Below, one piece after another: positions 21,717 to 32,771 of a DNA stretch of 64,000 nucleotides. The notes beneath the pieces were generated by a model, which was not told the DNA's origin, did no database searches, and was given only the letters and a program-made list of their open reading frames with translations. The translations under genes and the position numbers were made by a program. The first letter of the stretch is position 1, and each line of letters begins with the position of its first letter. This DNA is from Volutella citrinella (lineage: Eukaryota > Ascomycota > Sordariomycetes > Hypocreales > Nectriaceae): assembly GCA_034401135.1 (NCBI GenBank), contig JAWZSP010000006.1:4278001-4342000 (forward strand), given 5' to 3'.

Positions 21717-23645
21717 TTAAGTGCTCCTGTGCTTCATTTGCTTCTCCAACAGCTCCTCATATCTGTCTGAATAGCGTACGCGGAGTCTCCTACCGTAGAT
21801 GATCATCGGAATGTGAAGCAAGGTAATGAAGAGGGAGATACCGGCCATGACACCGTGCATCTTGGTCAGGCCCTGCGTCTCCATCCATGGCGTGATGGCA
21901 AACGGGATGCCAATGCCGACAACATTGCGGAAGAATGCAATGACGATAAAGGCGCTTCCAGCAAGCTGTGAACAAGTTAGTATCCATTCGTAACAAGGTG
22001 CATGTTGGCTTCGGGCAAACTTACACCCTCGTACGCGTCCAGAACCATTGTGAATACCGCATCGCCAATGGCGCCCAGTCCAAAGGCAAAGATGGCACCG
22101 CCGATGCTAGGGTAGATCCAGTGCATGCCCTGTCCCGTGTGTCAGCGCGAGTTCAAAAGAGAGAGACGTGTACCTACCCTGTCGATGGTAATACCAAACA
22201 TGAAGATACCTCCGGCCTGCGCAAAGCAGGGCAGGAGAAGATGGTACATTCTGTATTCCGGCTCGTAGTAACCATCGTTGCGCTTCGAGAAGAAGCGGAC
22301 CGCCCAGTCACCAATGACTCCTCCGTAGAAGCTCCCAAAGAGGTTTCCGACAAACGGGCCCAGGTTCATGTATCCGAGGCCGGCCGTGTTGAAGTTGTAC
22401 GGCGGAGCGCTGAAGACGATGGAGAGGATCGAGGCTTGGATGACGAGCCATGTGACTCCCGCAGCATACTGCAGCGAGGTGAAGATGACGTGGGGGAGCT
22501 CGGCGGCGTAGAAGGGATAGTAGAAGAGCTTCCAGAGCGACTCGTCTGTCGTGGTGACCCAAGGGAGGCGTTCGCGGTAGGACTTGAGCGGGATAGGTTG
22601 GCGCGAGGTCTCGACGGAGCCGTATTGTGCGGACGAGGTCTTGGCTGGGTTCTTGTTGGTATCCGGGTTGTCCTGGGTGCCCGGGCCCACGGCGTCCTGC
22701 TCACTGGGAGCTACCCCCTCGACGGCGGGGATGTACTTTGTCTCTTCGTATGCGACCAGGAAGATGATCCAGAGGAGCGTAAGGCTGATGGCCAAGGCGT
22801 AGTACGACCACCTCCAGCCCTGGTAGAGGGCCTGGGCGCCAGCAGCCATGGGCGTGAGGAAGCTGCCCATCATGACGGCCGTCAGGTACGTGGCGTTGAT
22901 GGTTCCGCGCTGGTGGACGAAGAACATGTCGGCAAGCTGGCTAGTGTTAGTCTCTGCGTGAATCATGTATGTTGTTCAATGATGTACCGTCATCTGCGCA
23001 AGCGTCTCGTTGACGGATCCAGCTAGGCCAAAGAGCAGGTTGGTCAGGTAGAGCTCGACAAGGGTCGTCGTTCTCGCGGTCCACCACGCGCTGGCGGCCA
23101 TCAGGGCGGTGCTGAGGATATAGACGGGTCGGCGGCCGTATTTTTGCGCGAGGGGGATGAAGAAGACGCAACCGAAGGCACAGCCGGCGCCGTTGGCTGA
23201 GAGTGTGTTGTTGAGTTGTTCCATTGTCAGGTTCAGGTCGCCCGTCATCTGCTGCCAGAAAACTGTCTGAGTGGATAGACTGGCCTGATGTTAGCTGGAT
23301 GGGTTCAGAGAAGCATGACTGGGATACTTGCCCAGTGAAGGCAGCCAGGGTGACGGATAGCACAAGCATCCAGTTGGTCCATTTCCGCCATTGAGTCCAG
23401 TTCTAGGTGGACGTTAGCTGCTGCATCAGGAAGTATTGTCCTCGTTGTTGCATACCAATGGATCATTGGGGTCGTCCTGCGGCATTGGAACGAGAAGAAT
23501 CTCTCCCTCCTCGTTGGTGGTCTCTGGTTTGTTGCGGTTAGGGGCTATTGATGTCAAGGTGAGGGTTTGTGGTGAACTCACGCCGCACCAAGAAAGCTGT
23601 CCCGGTGGGGAGGACTTCGCCGTCTGGCCCTTTGTTGGCTACCAT
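21717..23645 (-). CDS. MFS transporter, DHA1-like
   Basis: 538 residues in seven exons on the minus strand: 23645-23582, 23523-23456, 23402-23328, 23284-22988, 22936-22178, 22129-22025 and 21965-21717. The pattern of about twelve hydrophobic segments with a long central loop is typical of the major facilitator superfamily. The lead-in DDPNDPLNWTQWRKWTNWML is the hallmark of the fungal DHA1 drug:H+ antiporter branch. QKYGRRPVY matches the loop 2-3 signature, and LADMFFVHQRGTINATYL is another DHA1 landmark. Probable role is export or uptake of a small organic molecule at the plasma membrane. It diverges from an AmdS-like amidase across 743 bp. Confidence 0.88.
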
Positions 23646-24388
23646 GGCGATGATGGGAGGTGTGTGACTCTGAGTGATGAATGGAGGCAATGTAGTATTG
23701 CAGGCGTTGGAGGGAAGTGCCAGCTGTGGGACTAACTATTCAAGATGCACAAGGGGACACGACGACATAATATAGACGAGGTGAAGACTAAAGAGTCAAG
23801 TGCTAGTCGTGCGCCCGTTGGACTATCGCGCGTAGAGTTGCAATGCCGAGATGGATCCCGGGGGAGAGGGCGTCCGATCTCTGGGAAGCTTGTAGACGCG
23901 GGCGGCGTCACCAGGTGCCAAGATAGGGGACACGCGCCTTCTGGTGCCTCCCCTGTCGCTGCTCGCGCGGGGTGGGAGTTTGCGGGGAAAGGGAGACGGC
24001 ATGCGTCCGTATCTCGACCCCTGGTCTTCCGCGGCCGATAGGAGCGTCCGGGATGGGTGGCGTTTTGCGGGGTAATTGGACAGCCGTGGGCGTGGCGCGA
24101 CGGGCAAGGTTTCGCTTATCATCTAACGCAGCCACCGCGGGTCAATCCCCTTTGCGCGCGGCACCACTATCCCTTTTGGTGCATCGCGGCTCGACCATCC
24201 GTGTTGGGTGTGGTCTGTCGCGCCTTTGGGGTGGTGGAGATGGGGCCACTGATCGAGGTGATCCGAGGATGTCTGAGACGGAGTCGTCCCCCACTCCGAG
24301 TTCCAACGATAAAAGTGAAGCGTTTGCTTGATATGTACGTCACTTGCGTTATCCATCTTCACCCTGTTTGAACCCCAAGTTGCATCAG
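23646..24388. promoter_or_regulatory. Divergent promoter between MFS transporter and amidase
   Basis: This 743-bp GC-rich region separates divergent starts. No repeated operator was identified. Confidence 0.5.
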
Positions 24389-26333
24389 ATGACTGTCGTC
24401 GAATCGTGGCAGGCCCTCACCGCGGCCCACCGGGCAAAGCAGCTCCAAGCCATCCCCAAGGAATGGCTGCTGCCACCCACGGCGCTGGACAAACTGCGTG
24501 GCGTGGGCACCGAGGACGAGGGAAAGCTGATCAAGGCTGGTGCGCTCTTGAGATCCGGCATACTCAGCCTGGAAGAGATCACCCTGACCGAGTCGTCTAC
24601 TGCCGCCGAGCTACTTGGAAAGCTGTCCCGGGGCGAGGTCAAGTCCGAGGATGTAGTCAGGGCTTACTGCAAACGAGCCAGCCTAGCACAGCAATTGGTA
24701 TGCGTTCCAGTCTTGATCCACCGGGTTTCCATGCGCTGACACGGAAAGATCAACTGCGTCACCGAAGTCTGGTTTACAGAGGCGATTGAGCGAGCCAAGT
24801 GGCTAGACAACCAATTAAAGGAGACTGGAAAGGTCGTCGGGCCTCTCCACGGACTTCCAATCAGCATCAAGGTGGGTTCACATAAACCCCATGTCTCGAA
24901 CCTGGCTGATTTTCCAGGACTCGTTCATCCTCAAAGGAAAACATGCGACTGCAGGCTACGTCGAGTTTCTGAGACGGCCCCTCCCCGAAGACAGCTCGGC
25001 GCTGGTCAAACTCTTGGTCGACGCCGGAGCGGTCCTCTACTGCAAGACCAACGTCCCTCAGACAATGATGGTTAGTGGACCAGACTTCTGTAATGTTGCT
25101 CCTCTAACCGATAGTTCAGACGGCTGATTCGGAGAACAACGTCTTTGGCAGGACTCTCAACCCGCACAACACCAAGCTCACAGCCGGTGGCTCCACGGGC
25201 GGCGAGGGTGCCCTGGTGGCGGCTCGCGGATCAGTTCTTGGTGTCGGGACCGACATTGCTGGATCCATCCGTATCCCGTCGCTGTGCTGCGGCATCTACG
25301 GCTTCAAGCCGACTGTCGATCGCGTGCCGTATGGCGGCCAGATCAGCCAACCCACCCCCATGTCCATCATGGGCGGCATCAAGCCCGCGGCGGGCCCCAT
25401 GGCCAACTCTGTCGGCGACCTGGCCGTGTTCATGAACATCATCATGAAGCAGCGGCCATGGAAGTACGACGCGACCGTGCTCGACATTCCCTGGCGGTCG
25501 CTGTCGCAGAACCAGGTCAACGGACACGGCAAAAGTGATGCTGATGCCCCCCTGGTCATCGGAGTGCTGCCAGATGATCCGGACTACCCTCTGCACCCAC
25601 CCGTTCGCCGCGCCCTCGACTCGGCCGTGCAGAAGCTCCAAGCGGCGGGACACAAGCTCGTCTTCCTCGACGCCGACCCATCACGCAGTGTCTCGCTCGG
25701 GGGCCGCATCGGGTTCCAGTACTTTGGCCTCATGGGGCCAGAGGGCGAAGAAGGCCTCCCGGATCTCGGGGAGCCGCTGGTAGCATCCGTTGCCAAAGGA
25801 GTGCATCCCTTTGGCAAGGGGGGTCTCCCGGTCTCGCCGGAACTGCCGAGGGGGACTCAATTCGCTGAACTGAACAGTGTGCGTGATGCGTACGTCGAGG
25901 CGTGGCAGAAGACGTGGGTTGCCAATCATCTTGATGTGCTGCTGGCGCCGGGGAACACGACCACGTCTGTGCCGCACGATACGTACGGGAACCCGATGCA
26001 CACGCTGATGTGGAATGTGCTGGATGTGAGTGGTCCCAATATGTCATCGTGGTAATGGAGTCGCTAACAGTATTATAGTATCCCGCTGGTATCATCCCCT
26101 ACGGCACCTCGTCCAAGGACCAGGACCCCGAGCATCAGGCGTCAAGCGGCGAGTTTGAGCCAGAATGTGCGTATTTGAGGAATGCTCACTTGATCGGATT
26201 GCAGCTAACAGAAGCAGATATCCCCGAGGCTACGGACGGTGCCCCGTGTGCTGTTCAAGTTGTTGCGCCGCGGTTCCGTGACGAGGAGTGCCTGCGTGCC
26301 ATGGAAATAATCGATGGCGTGCTGAGGGCATAG
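24389..26333 (+). CDS. Amidase, acetamidase (AmdS) type
   Basis: 564 residues in six exons: 24389-24697, 24749-24871, 24918-25070, 25120-26025, 26079-26166 and 26218-26333. Amidase-signature serine hydrolase that releases ammonia from carboxamides. The Ser-cisSer-Lys triad is visible: Lys in GPLHGLPISIKD, cis-Ser in TAGGSTGGEGAL, and the nucleophile Ser in GVGTDIAGSIRIPS. The N-terminal region (TESSTAAELLGKL... YCKRASLAQQL) has the layout of Aspergillus AmdS, which lets fungi use acetamide as nitrogen and carbon source and answers to AmdR, FacB and AreA there. Substrate range is not readable. The next gene, a Zn2Cys6 regulator, lies 398 bp downstream on the same strand. Confidence 0.93.
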
Positions 26334-26731
26334 ATGGTGAAGCTTGGCTTGTATACAAAGACTAGATGGTTGCATGGAATAGAAGCGTATTTTCTGTCAA
26401 GTGTGTGAGATTGTAGACAGGCGTCATATGGCTGTCCTTTCGTACTTTAATCATCAGGAGTAGATCAAGGTGACAGGCCGTATGATATACCATCAGACAT
26501 AGACTCGGCAACTCGGGAACACAGTGATGGACCCTGTGGGGACACTCACCATCAAGCCAATGACCACCGATGCTGGTCTTATCGCGGTCCATGCTTTAGT
26601 AGCTTGGCGCCATCTGCTCGGTTCCGAGACACCCCACCCTCGGCCTCCTTCACGCATCTCCCTCCGACATCTACTACGTATGTTTGCACAATTCGTCTGA
26701 CCCCCGGAGCATTCAAAACACCCCGTGGCCC
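26334..26731. other. Intergenic region with CGGTTCCG palindrome
   Basis: This is the 3' flank of the amidase and promoter of the next regulator. It holds a palindrome at 26617-26628 described separately; otherwise nothing was seen. Confidence 0.55.
26617..26628. promoter_or_regulatory. Palindrome CTCGG-TT-CCGAG upstream of the 26.7 kb regulator
   Basis: Perfect five-base arms flank TT, giving a CGGTTCCG core 104 bp upstream of the regulator's ATG. The same eight-base core occurs twice upstream of the RidA-amine oxidase gene (31067-31080 and 31232-31247), in larger palindromes. Autoregulation plus control of the amine oxidase is the simplest reading. Confidence 0.5.
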
Positions 26732-28873
26732 ATGGAGCCCGAAAGCCCAGCGCCCCGGCGACAGCAGCGCAAGGCATGCGATACGTGCCGCCGCCGCAAG
26801 GTCCGGTGCGACATCCAGAACCAGAACCGCCCCGAAAGCCCGTGCTCCGGGTGCAGACGCGCCGGCATCGAGTGCCTCTCCACGACGCAATGGGCCCAGC
26901 CTCGCCGCCGGGCCCGTCGAGCGTTACGGCCTGCGTCTAGCCAGGAGCAACAGACGTCCGAGACGCCCAGCCACGGCCAGGACGCATCGCCGGCCCGCGT
27001 CTACGATGCCCGGGCGACCCAACACATCAGCCCTCGGGACGGCATCTCGTCACTGCTTGCTGCCGCGCAGACGTCCCCGCAGACAAACGACACGCCAGCA
27101 ACCCGCTCCGACGGCGTGTCCAAAGACTCCGAGGCCATCCTGCGGCGCGAGGAGCTTGCGCGCAGCGGCCTCGCCGACTTCTTCAAGCGCGGCATCGGCG
27201 CCGACGTGTGGCCCGTGTGGGAGGAGCCCGACAGCTTCCGCATCACCTACGTCGGCACCGGCGTGTCCAACCTGTACTACCTCGTCGACCTGTACCAGTC
27301 ATCGACCCCCACGACCGACGATGCGATTCTACAACACTCAGTGACCGCAACAGCAGCCGATGGCAGCGGACCGGGCGTCGGGCCTGCGCCGTCGGGCACC
27401 TGCGTCGACGAGGCCAACCGCAAGATCCTCCACTACCCATACCCCCCGATCCGACCGAACCGGCCGTGGAAGCCCGACCCGGACAACTGGTGCTTCTCGG
27501 CCGCCCACGACCTGGCCACGGACGTGTCGTCGTTCCCCGAGCCCCCCGTTCGCGACGCCCTCGTGCTGGCCTACTTTGAGCACGTCCACCCGGTCCTCCC
27601 CGTCGTCTCCATGCCCGAGTTCCTCGCCATGTACAACACGCGCGGGAAACCCCCGCCGCTGCTCTTGTTCCAGGCGGTGCTCATGGCCGGCGCCCACGCG
27701 TGCGACCACCCGCTCGTGGCCGAGGACCGGCACACGGTCAAGAGTATCTTGTTCCGTCGCGCGAGTCTGCTGTACCACGCGCGCCACGAGACGAACCGCG
27801 TGCACCTCATGCAAGCTGCCGCGCTGTTTACCTGGCACGTTGGCGACGGCGACACCATCTCGAGCGGGCCGTGGTACTGGTCTGGCATCGCCACGCGCAT
27901 CGGCTGCGGGTTGGGTACCCATCGTCTGAGCACCGCGCTGCCCGGGCTCGAGAAGTCGCAGTATAAGCGCTGTTGGTGGGCTGCCTTTGTGTCCGAGGTC
28001 TTTGCCTCGCTTGAGATGGGCCGTCCTTGTGCTGTCCGCGCCGAGGATATTGACCAGGTGGCCCTGACGGACGAGGACATGACCGACGCCCCCGGTACGC
28101 TGGTCGTGCCCTCGCCGATGCAGGTCGGCGATCTGGGCCTGACCATCACGCCGAGCCCCATGTCGACGAGCCCCGACTTCTTCAACCGCATGATCGACCT
28201 CGCGTACATTGGCCTCGATATCATGGCCGTGAGTGCCCCGGCGCAGGACCGCATCATCGACTTTGACGACATCAACAACCGGCTCGCCCGCTGGAGTCTG
28301 CGGTCCGGCATCTCCTCCGCCGCCTCGGGGGACAGGGGCGCCGCATCGTTCCACCTCCGTCTGCACTACAACCTGATGCTACTACACCTACACCGCAACC
28401 TAGACGGCGCTGAGAGCGGCTCGGTTCGCTCGACGGCCGCGTCATCCATCATCGGCGCCCTCGAGAGCCTCTCCGCCATCGGGCGCCTCTGCCAGTGCCA
28501 CTTCACCGCCGTCAGCGCCGTCGTCGCCGCGGGCATCGAGCTCGCCAACCAGCTCCGCGCCGCGACACAGGCCGGAGCCTTCTTGCTCTTCACACACGCC
28601 CTCGAGCTACTCTCGCGCCTGCTGCAGTGCGCAACGGCCCTGGCGAGGTACTGGCCCAACGCCGAGGCCGCCCATAGAGTCTTTGCCGAGCTGCACCAAA
28701 AGTACGCCGCGTACGCCGAGCATGACTTGGGGGGAGGGGAGCCGGCCGATGTGCCGGAGAGCCAGCCGGACTGGAATCTCTTGCTGAGCGGTGCGCTGGC
28801 TTCGCATCTGAATAGCTTTTCGGTGGACCAGGGTTGGATGAATATGTCGGCGTGGCCAAACCTGCCTCCATAG
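26732..28873 (+). CDS. Zn2Cys6 transcription factor, intronless, GC-rich
   Basis: 713 residues in one exon, unusual here because the other five regulators have four to eight exons. The zinc cluster uses Cys16, 19, 26, 38, 41 and 48, with a long 11-residue third spacer (CDTCRRRKVRCDIQNQNRP...CSGC...C). The fungal-specific domain starts near residue 270 (YFEHVHPVLPVVSMPEFLAM). It includes WYWSGIATRIGCGLGTHRL and KRCWWAAFVSEVFASLEMGRP, resembling cutinase/hydrocarbon-type (CTF1/FarA-like) regulators. GC content is visibly higher than in its neighbours. The start was chosen at the first in-frame ATG, 15 codons before the first Cys. Adjacent genes are the amidase (same strand) and the RidA-amine oxidase (convergent). 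Confidence 0.9.
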   Translation: MEPESPAPRRQQRKACDTCRRRKVRCDIQNQNRPESPCSGCRRAGIECLSTTQWAQPRRRARRALRPASSQEQQTSETPSHGQDASPARVYDARATQHISPRDGISSLLAAAQTSPQTNDTPATRSDGVSKDSEAILRREELARSGLADFFKRGIGADVWPVWEEPDSFRITYVGTGVSNLYYLVDLYQSSTPTTDDAILQHSVTATAADGSGPGVGPAPSGTCVDEANRKILHYPYPPIRPNRPWKPDPDNWCFSAAHDLATDVSSFPEPPVRDALVLAYFEHVHPVLPVVSMPEFLAMYNTRGKPPPLLLFQAVLMAGAHACDHPLVAEDRHTVKSILFRRASLLYHARHETNRVHLMQAAALFTWHVGDGDTISSGPWYWSGIATRIGCGLGTHRLSTALPGLEKSQYKRCWWAAFVSEVFASLEMGRPCAVRAEDIDQVALTDEDMTDAPGTLVVPSPMQVGDLGLTITPSPMSTSPDFFNRMIDLAYIGLDIMAVSAPAQDRIIDFDDINNRLARWSLRSGISSAASGDRGAASFHLRLHYNLMLLHLHRNLDGAESGSVRSTAASSIIGALESLSAIGRLCQCHFTAVSAVVAAGIELANQLRAATQAGAFLLFTHALELLSRLLQCATALARYWPNAEAAHRVFAELHQKYAAYAEHDLGGGEPADVPESQPDWNLLLSGALASHLNSFSVDQGWMNMSAWPNLPP

Positions 28874-29032
28874 CTAGGTCTCTGACTGGATGGAACCAGA
28901 AATGATTCATGTACTTTACGATGCTGAGCCTGGCCTTGATAATTTAATGATTGCACTCAATTCTCAAATTCTACATAAATCATCACATTTCTCTATCCTC
29001 TAGTATTCGTCTTATCTAGCATTGGTCTACCT

Positions 29033-30906
29033 CTAGAGCCGTCCCTGCACCGGCTTGGTCAAATCCTTGATAACCTCAGCCGCCGCCCGCTCACCGCTGG
29101 CAACAGCGCCCTCCATGTATCCCTTCCACTCGACGGCCGTCTCCGTGCCCGCGAAATGCAGCTTCCCGCAAGGCTCGCGCAGGGCATCTCCCCCGACTGT
29201 ATCCAGCACCCCAGGCGTCAGTGCAGCACAAGGGCATCCCCAACCGCTGTACTCGTCCTTGACCCATTCATACGTCACCAACTCGACAAAGTCTCGGGCT
29301 GCCTCGTGGCGCGAGTCGAACAGCTTGCCAATCTGGTCGACCAGCGCCTTGGCCCTGCCCTCGTGCGATAGCGTCGCCCACGCTCGTCCCGGGTCGCTGC
29401 CCATGAAGCACGTCAGGACGTACTTCTTGTCTGGCATGCTCGACGAGTCTCGGATGACGCCGGCAGGACCCGTGAAGGACTGGATCAGGCCGCAGTAGCC
29501 CTTTGGCACCCAGAAAGGCGTCTTGAAGACCATCATGGCCTTGGTGTAGTATCCGTATGTGCTAGACTCGACCCAGGCCTGCTTGGCCGGTGGCAGCTTC
29601 GGCGAGAAGGCGATTGTCTTGAGCGCAGGACTGGGGATTGTGGTGATGACCTTGCGAGCACGTATAGTCTTGCCGTTTACCGTCACGTCGACTCCGTCAT
29701 CGCCGAGGTCCGTCACAGCCGTCACGGGGCTAGACAGACGGATCATGTCGCCGGGGAGCTCCGAGGCTAAACCGTTGGCCATAAGCTGCATCCCCTGACG
29801 AAAGCGTAGATGCTGGCCGCCGCCGCTCCGGTCAGAGCGCATCTGGAGAAGGCCGCCGCCGGAGCTGCAGTAGCTGAGGAAGAACAAGGCCGAGATGTCC
29901 TTAGGGTCCTGGCCCAGCATCGCGCGAGTCCACACCGTGGCGGTCCTCACGCTCGCTTCGCTGGCCCCGCGCAGCCGGAGGTATTGCTCAAAGGTGAGTC
30001 CGTCCCATTCGGATTGTTGAGGGCGGGCCTTGTCCAGCGTCTGGCAGTCCGCCTCGACCATGTCTCGGATACGGGCGACGTCGTTCTTTGTGGCTTCGTC
30101 GAACTTTTAAGCAGCATTAGCAAAATGGTAGAGCATGACATGGATGTTGGGCTCACGTTGGGAAGATCGCCGTACTCAAAGGTGCTGATCTGGCCCTTTT
30201 CATCCTCCAAGACGACCTTGCCAAACGTGTTCTGCTCCAGAATCTCGGCGCCGAACCGCTTGGCCAACGCGTACACCTTGGTCTGGTTCTGGTCGTTGAT
30301 CCAACCCGCGCCGAGGTCAACGACGCCATTGCCGTCCGACGTCTGCTGGCTCCAAGTCTTGCCGCCAACACGGTCTCGAGCCTCCAGCACCACGCAAGAC
30401 ACACCTTCTTTTTGCAACTCCGATGCCGCTGTCAAGCCAGCAAGGCCAGCTCCCACAACGACGACGTCTGCTGTCTCATCGGCATCAACCCGCTTCAGAG
30501 GGCGCTCCAAAGTCGCAGGGCGTCGAGCGACCACGGCATCGACTTCAAAGAGCCATGTAGGCACTGCCAGCTGAGTCACGGGGATAAGCGTAATGGCAGG
30601 ACGGTGGCCGTTCAAAAAGCGCTGGATGTGTCTGGTGTGCTTGCGCTGCGCGGGATCATAGTTAACAATCAGTACGGTGAGCTTGACGATATCCTTGACC
30701 GAGGTGCCAGCCGTGATCATAATCTTGCGGAGGTTTAGCAGAGCAAGATGAATCTGGCTCTCGTAGTCGGACGGCACGGATCCATCCTTGCTGGAGCCTG
30801 GCTGCCCGCTGATGTGGATGAGTTGAGCGTCGCTGGGGGGGACGGTGGCAGGGGCGTAGTATGCCCCCGCCGTGTTGGCCAGGTCGACAGTCTGGATCTT
30901 GCTCAT
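29033..30906 (-). CDS. RidA-domain/flavin monoamine oxidase fusion
   Basis: 606 residues in two exons: 30906-30157 and 30103-29033. Residues 1-129 form a RidA/YjgF domain (GAYYAPATV...ISGQPG, SVKDIVKLTVLIVNYD, RPAIT...VPTWLFEVDAVVARR). Typical RidA hydrolyses reactive enamine/imine intermediates. The catalytic Arg position (PAR in the family) reads Ile105 here; the Glu of the FEVDAVV strand remains. From about 147 follows a flavin amine oxidase: VVVVGAGLAGLTAASELQ, EARDRVGGKT, and a C-terminal FAGTETAVEWKGYMEGAVASG. WGCPCAALTPGVL places a Cys where mitochondrial MAOs bind FAD covalently. The protein ends GRL, near the PTS1 consensus. Expected reaction: oxidation of a primary amine to an imine with H2O2. 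The fusion would couple imine formation and handling. Confidence 0.88.
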
Positions 30907-31066
30907 TGCGGTGTCAAGGCAGACGTTGATCGATCTCGAGGAGGGGTATTTTCCAGTGATTTGGTGAGGCAAGATGAGCTAACGGTGCAACCTTGAATAA
31001 ATAGCCTCCGCAGCGATATCGCGATATCGAGCCGCTCGGCGAGGAGAACCAAGTGCGGTCCACCAG

Positions 31067-31080
31067 GTTCGGTTCCGAAC
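31067..31080. promoter_or_regulatory. Palindrome GTTCGG-TT-CCGAAC
   Basis: Six-base perfect arms around TT, 161 bp upstream of the RidA-amine oxidase ATG. The core CGGTTCCG is shared with 26617-26628 and 31232-31247. Confidence 0.55.
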
Positions 31081-31231
31081 TGCTCGGCTTCGGTATCAAT
31101 CACCCTGCCCCGCGAAAAAAAGAAAAGCCAATCTATCAGCCTATCTTGCAATCGTTCACTACCGATTGGGTTTCTTGACCAAATACCAATAAGCGGCCCA
31201 CTTGGTGCAGCTCGGCGCATCGCCGATGCAA

Positions 31232-31247
31232 GTTTCGGTTCCGAAAC
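31232..31247. promoter_or_regulatory. Palindrome GTTTCGG-TT-CCGAAAC
   Basis: Seven-base perfect arms around TT, 326 bp upstream of the RidA-amine oxidase ATG. It is the largest of the three CGGTTCCG sites. Confidence 0.55.
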
Positions 31248-31959
31248 ACCACGAAGATGAATGATTGGGCGCAAAGTTGGCTTGAGAAGGATTAGCATCT
31301 TCTCGGACTCTCGGGGGGGATTGAAACGTTTATTTGATGTGTCACAAAACTGTGGTCACGCAGACGGCTTCGGCTTCGGCTTCGGGTCAGATCCATAGAC
31401 TCGATGCCCGTCTTTGCCCCAGGACGAGGTGAACCTCGAGGCATTAGCGAAGAAGCCTGTGTGGCTTATTACTTCTACGAGACGTCCTTGCTTTTTATAG
31501 CTTTACACATCTATCCTCCTGTCTAAGCATTGATCTACGCACAATACGCCATGTCCGTGAACCTGACATTCAATTACCCTACGTCGGTAACTTTGCAACA
31601 CAGATCCCAACTTCCTCAGCAGCCACCAAACCCTACTGGAGACAAAAAGGCCCATTTAATTATCCGGTATAATTTGAACGAATATCTTTTTGGTCCACCG
31701 AGTTCTTAAAGGAGATGGTGTAACGAGCCGCGCCTGAGCTGCGTACCGAATCTACGGCAGCCGACATCTAGCGAGCGACTATTGGTACATACGATCATAT
31801 TCCACTAGGACAGCCCCGGCCCGGTCTGGATCGAGGATGCATACTTTACTCATCGCTGGAGGCATTCATCTAATCAGGATGTCTCATCACTTGCAACAGC
31901 ATCAGCTCAGTCGGTACAATGCCTCATTCAACTAATTCTATTATATTCGGGCTGTTGCC

Positions 31960-32771
31960 CTATCGACCCTTGGTCTTGTTAAACTCATCAGCAACCTCCC
32001 TCGTCGCCTTCACAATCTCGATACACCCCGGAGAATCCGAATGACAGCATATCGTCACGGGGAAATCCTTGACCGGCAAATCAACAGTCTCCCCCGTCTC
32101 GGCCGTGACGCTACCATTGTATAGCTGCTGCCTGACGTGCTCCTTGACGTCTGCAATCTCCCACGGCTTCTTCTTGCGGTCAATCTTGAGCATGCCGTTA
32201 GCGTCGTATTTGACGTCGCCAAAGTACTCGGCCCAGAACTCCAGCCCGGCCTCCTTGGCCGCCGTCTCCATGTTGGTGCCCGCAAGGCCAAAGACTCGCA
32301 TGCCCTTGGGCACGCCGGCCCAGACGGCGCGGGCCACTTCCATGTCACGGATCATCATGCCGTAGAGGATTCCGTGGGGTTTGACGTGGTGCATCTCGAC
32401 GCCTTCGCGCTCGAGGAAGCCCTTGAGAGCGCTAACTTGGTATACGATGCTTGCGGTGTGCTCTTCAAGCGTGAGTTTCATCTCCCGGCGACCGAATCCC
32501 TGTACGTCGGGCAGGCCGGGGTGGGCGCCCATCTTGACGTTGTGTTCCTTGCACAGCCGGACGGTCTGGGCCATGATGAGGGGGTCACCGGCGCTGCACT
32601 TTGTCAGCATGAATACTGCAGAACTTGATCAAGGAGTACGGACTGGAATCCACAGGCAATATTGGCGTGGTCCACCATAGGAAGCAGCTCCTTGTCAGGG
32701 CCGCAGACGTAATTACCGTAGCCCTCACCCATGTCAACGTTGATGAGGGCCTTGTGCGGAGTGGGAGCCAT
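31960..32771 (-). CDS. lamB: LamB/YcsF family protein (5-oxoprolinase subunit A-like)
   Basis: 253 residues in two exons: 32771-32644 and 32593-31960. The intron joins to give IACGFHAGDP, the conserved metal/catalytic signature of the family, which confirms the splice. Other landmarks are LINVDMGEGYG near the N-terminus, GAHPGLPDVQGFGRR, and HHVKPHGILYGMM. Bacterial PxpA with PxpB/PxpC hydrolyses 5-oxoproline using ATP. The family is named after Aspergillus nidulans lamB, needed for growth on lactams such as 2-pyrrolidinone. The natural partner (PxpC- and PxpB-like domains) is fused in the carboxylase at 46666-50573, some 14 kb away. Two CGG-N2-CCG motifs lie upstream (33013-33034). The true lactam is unknown. 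Confidence 0.88.

Larger units (their letters stand above)
30907..31959. other. Intergenic region with two CGGTTCCG palindromes
   Basis: The region holds the upstream DNA of the RidA-amine oxidase gene and the 3' flank of the LamB-like gene. It contains two palindromes (31067-31080, 31232-31247) and a short CGGCTT repeat near 31366-31386. No gene was recognised. Confidence 0.6.

Noticed and set aside
21968..23026. 352-codon open frame on the plus strand
   Set aside because: It mirrors the main exon of the DHA1 transporter on the opposite strand; the transporter reading has family motifs and consistent splicing, this one has none.
27338..28366. 342-codon open frame on the minus strand
   Set aside because: Antisense shadow of the GC-rich Zn2Cys6 gene; high GC3 suppresses stops on the opposite strand.
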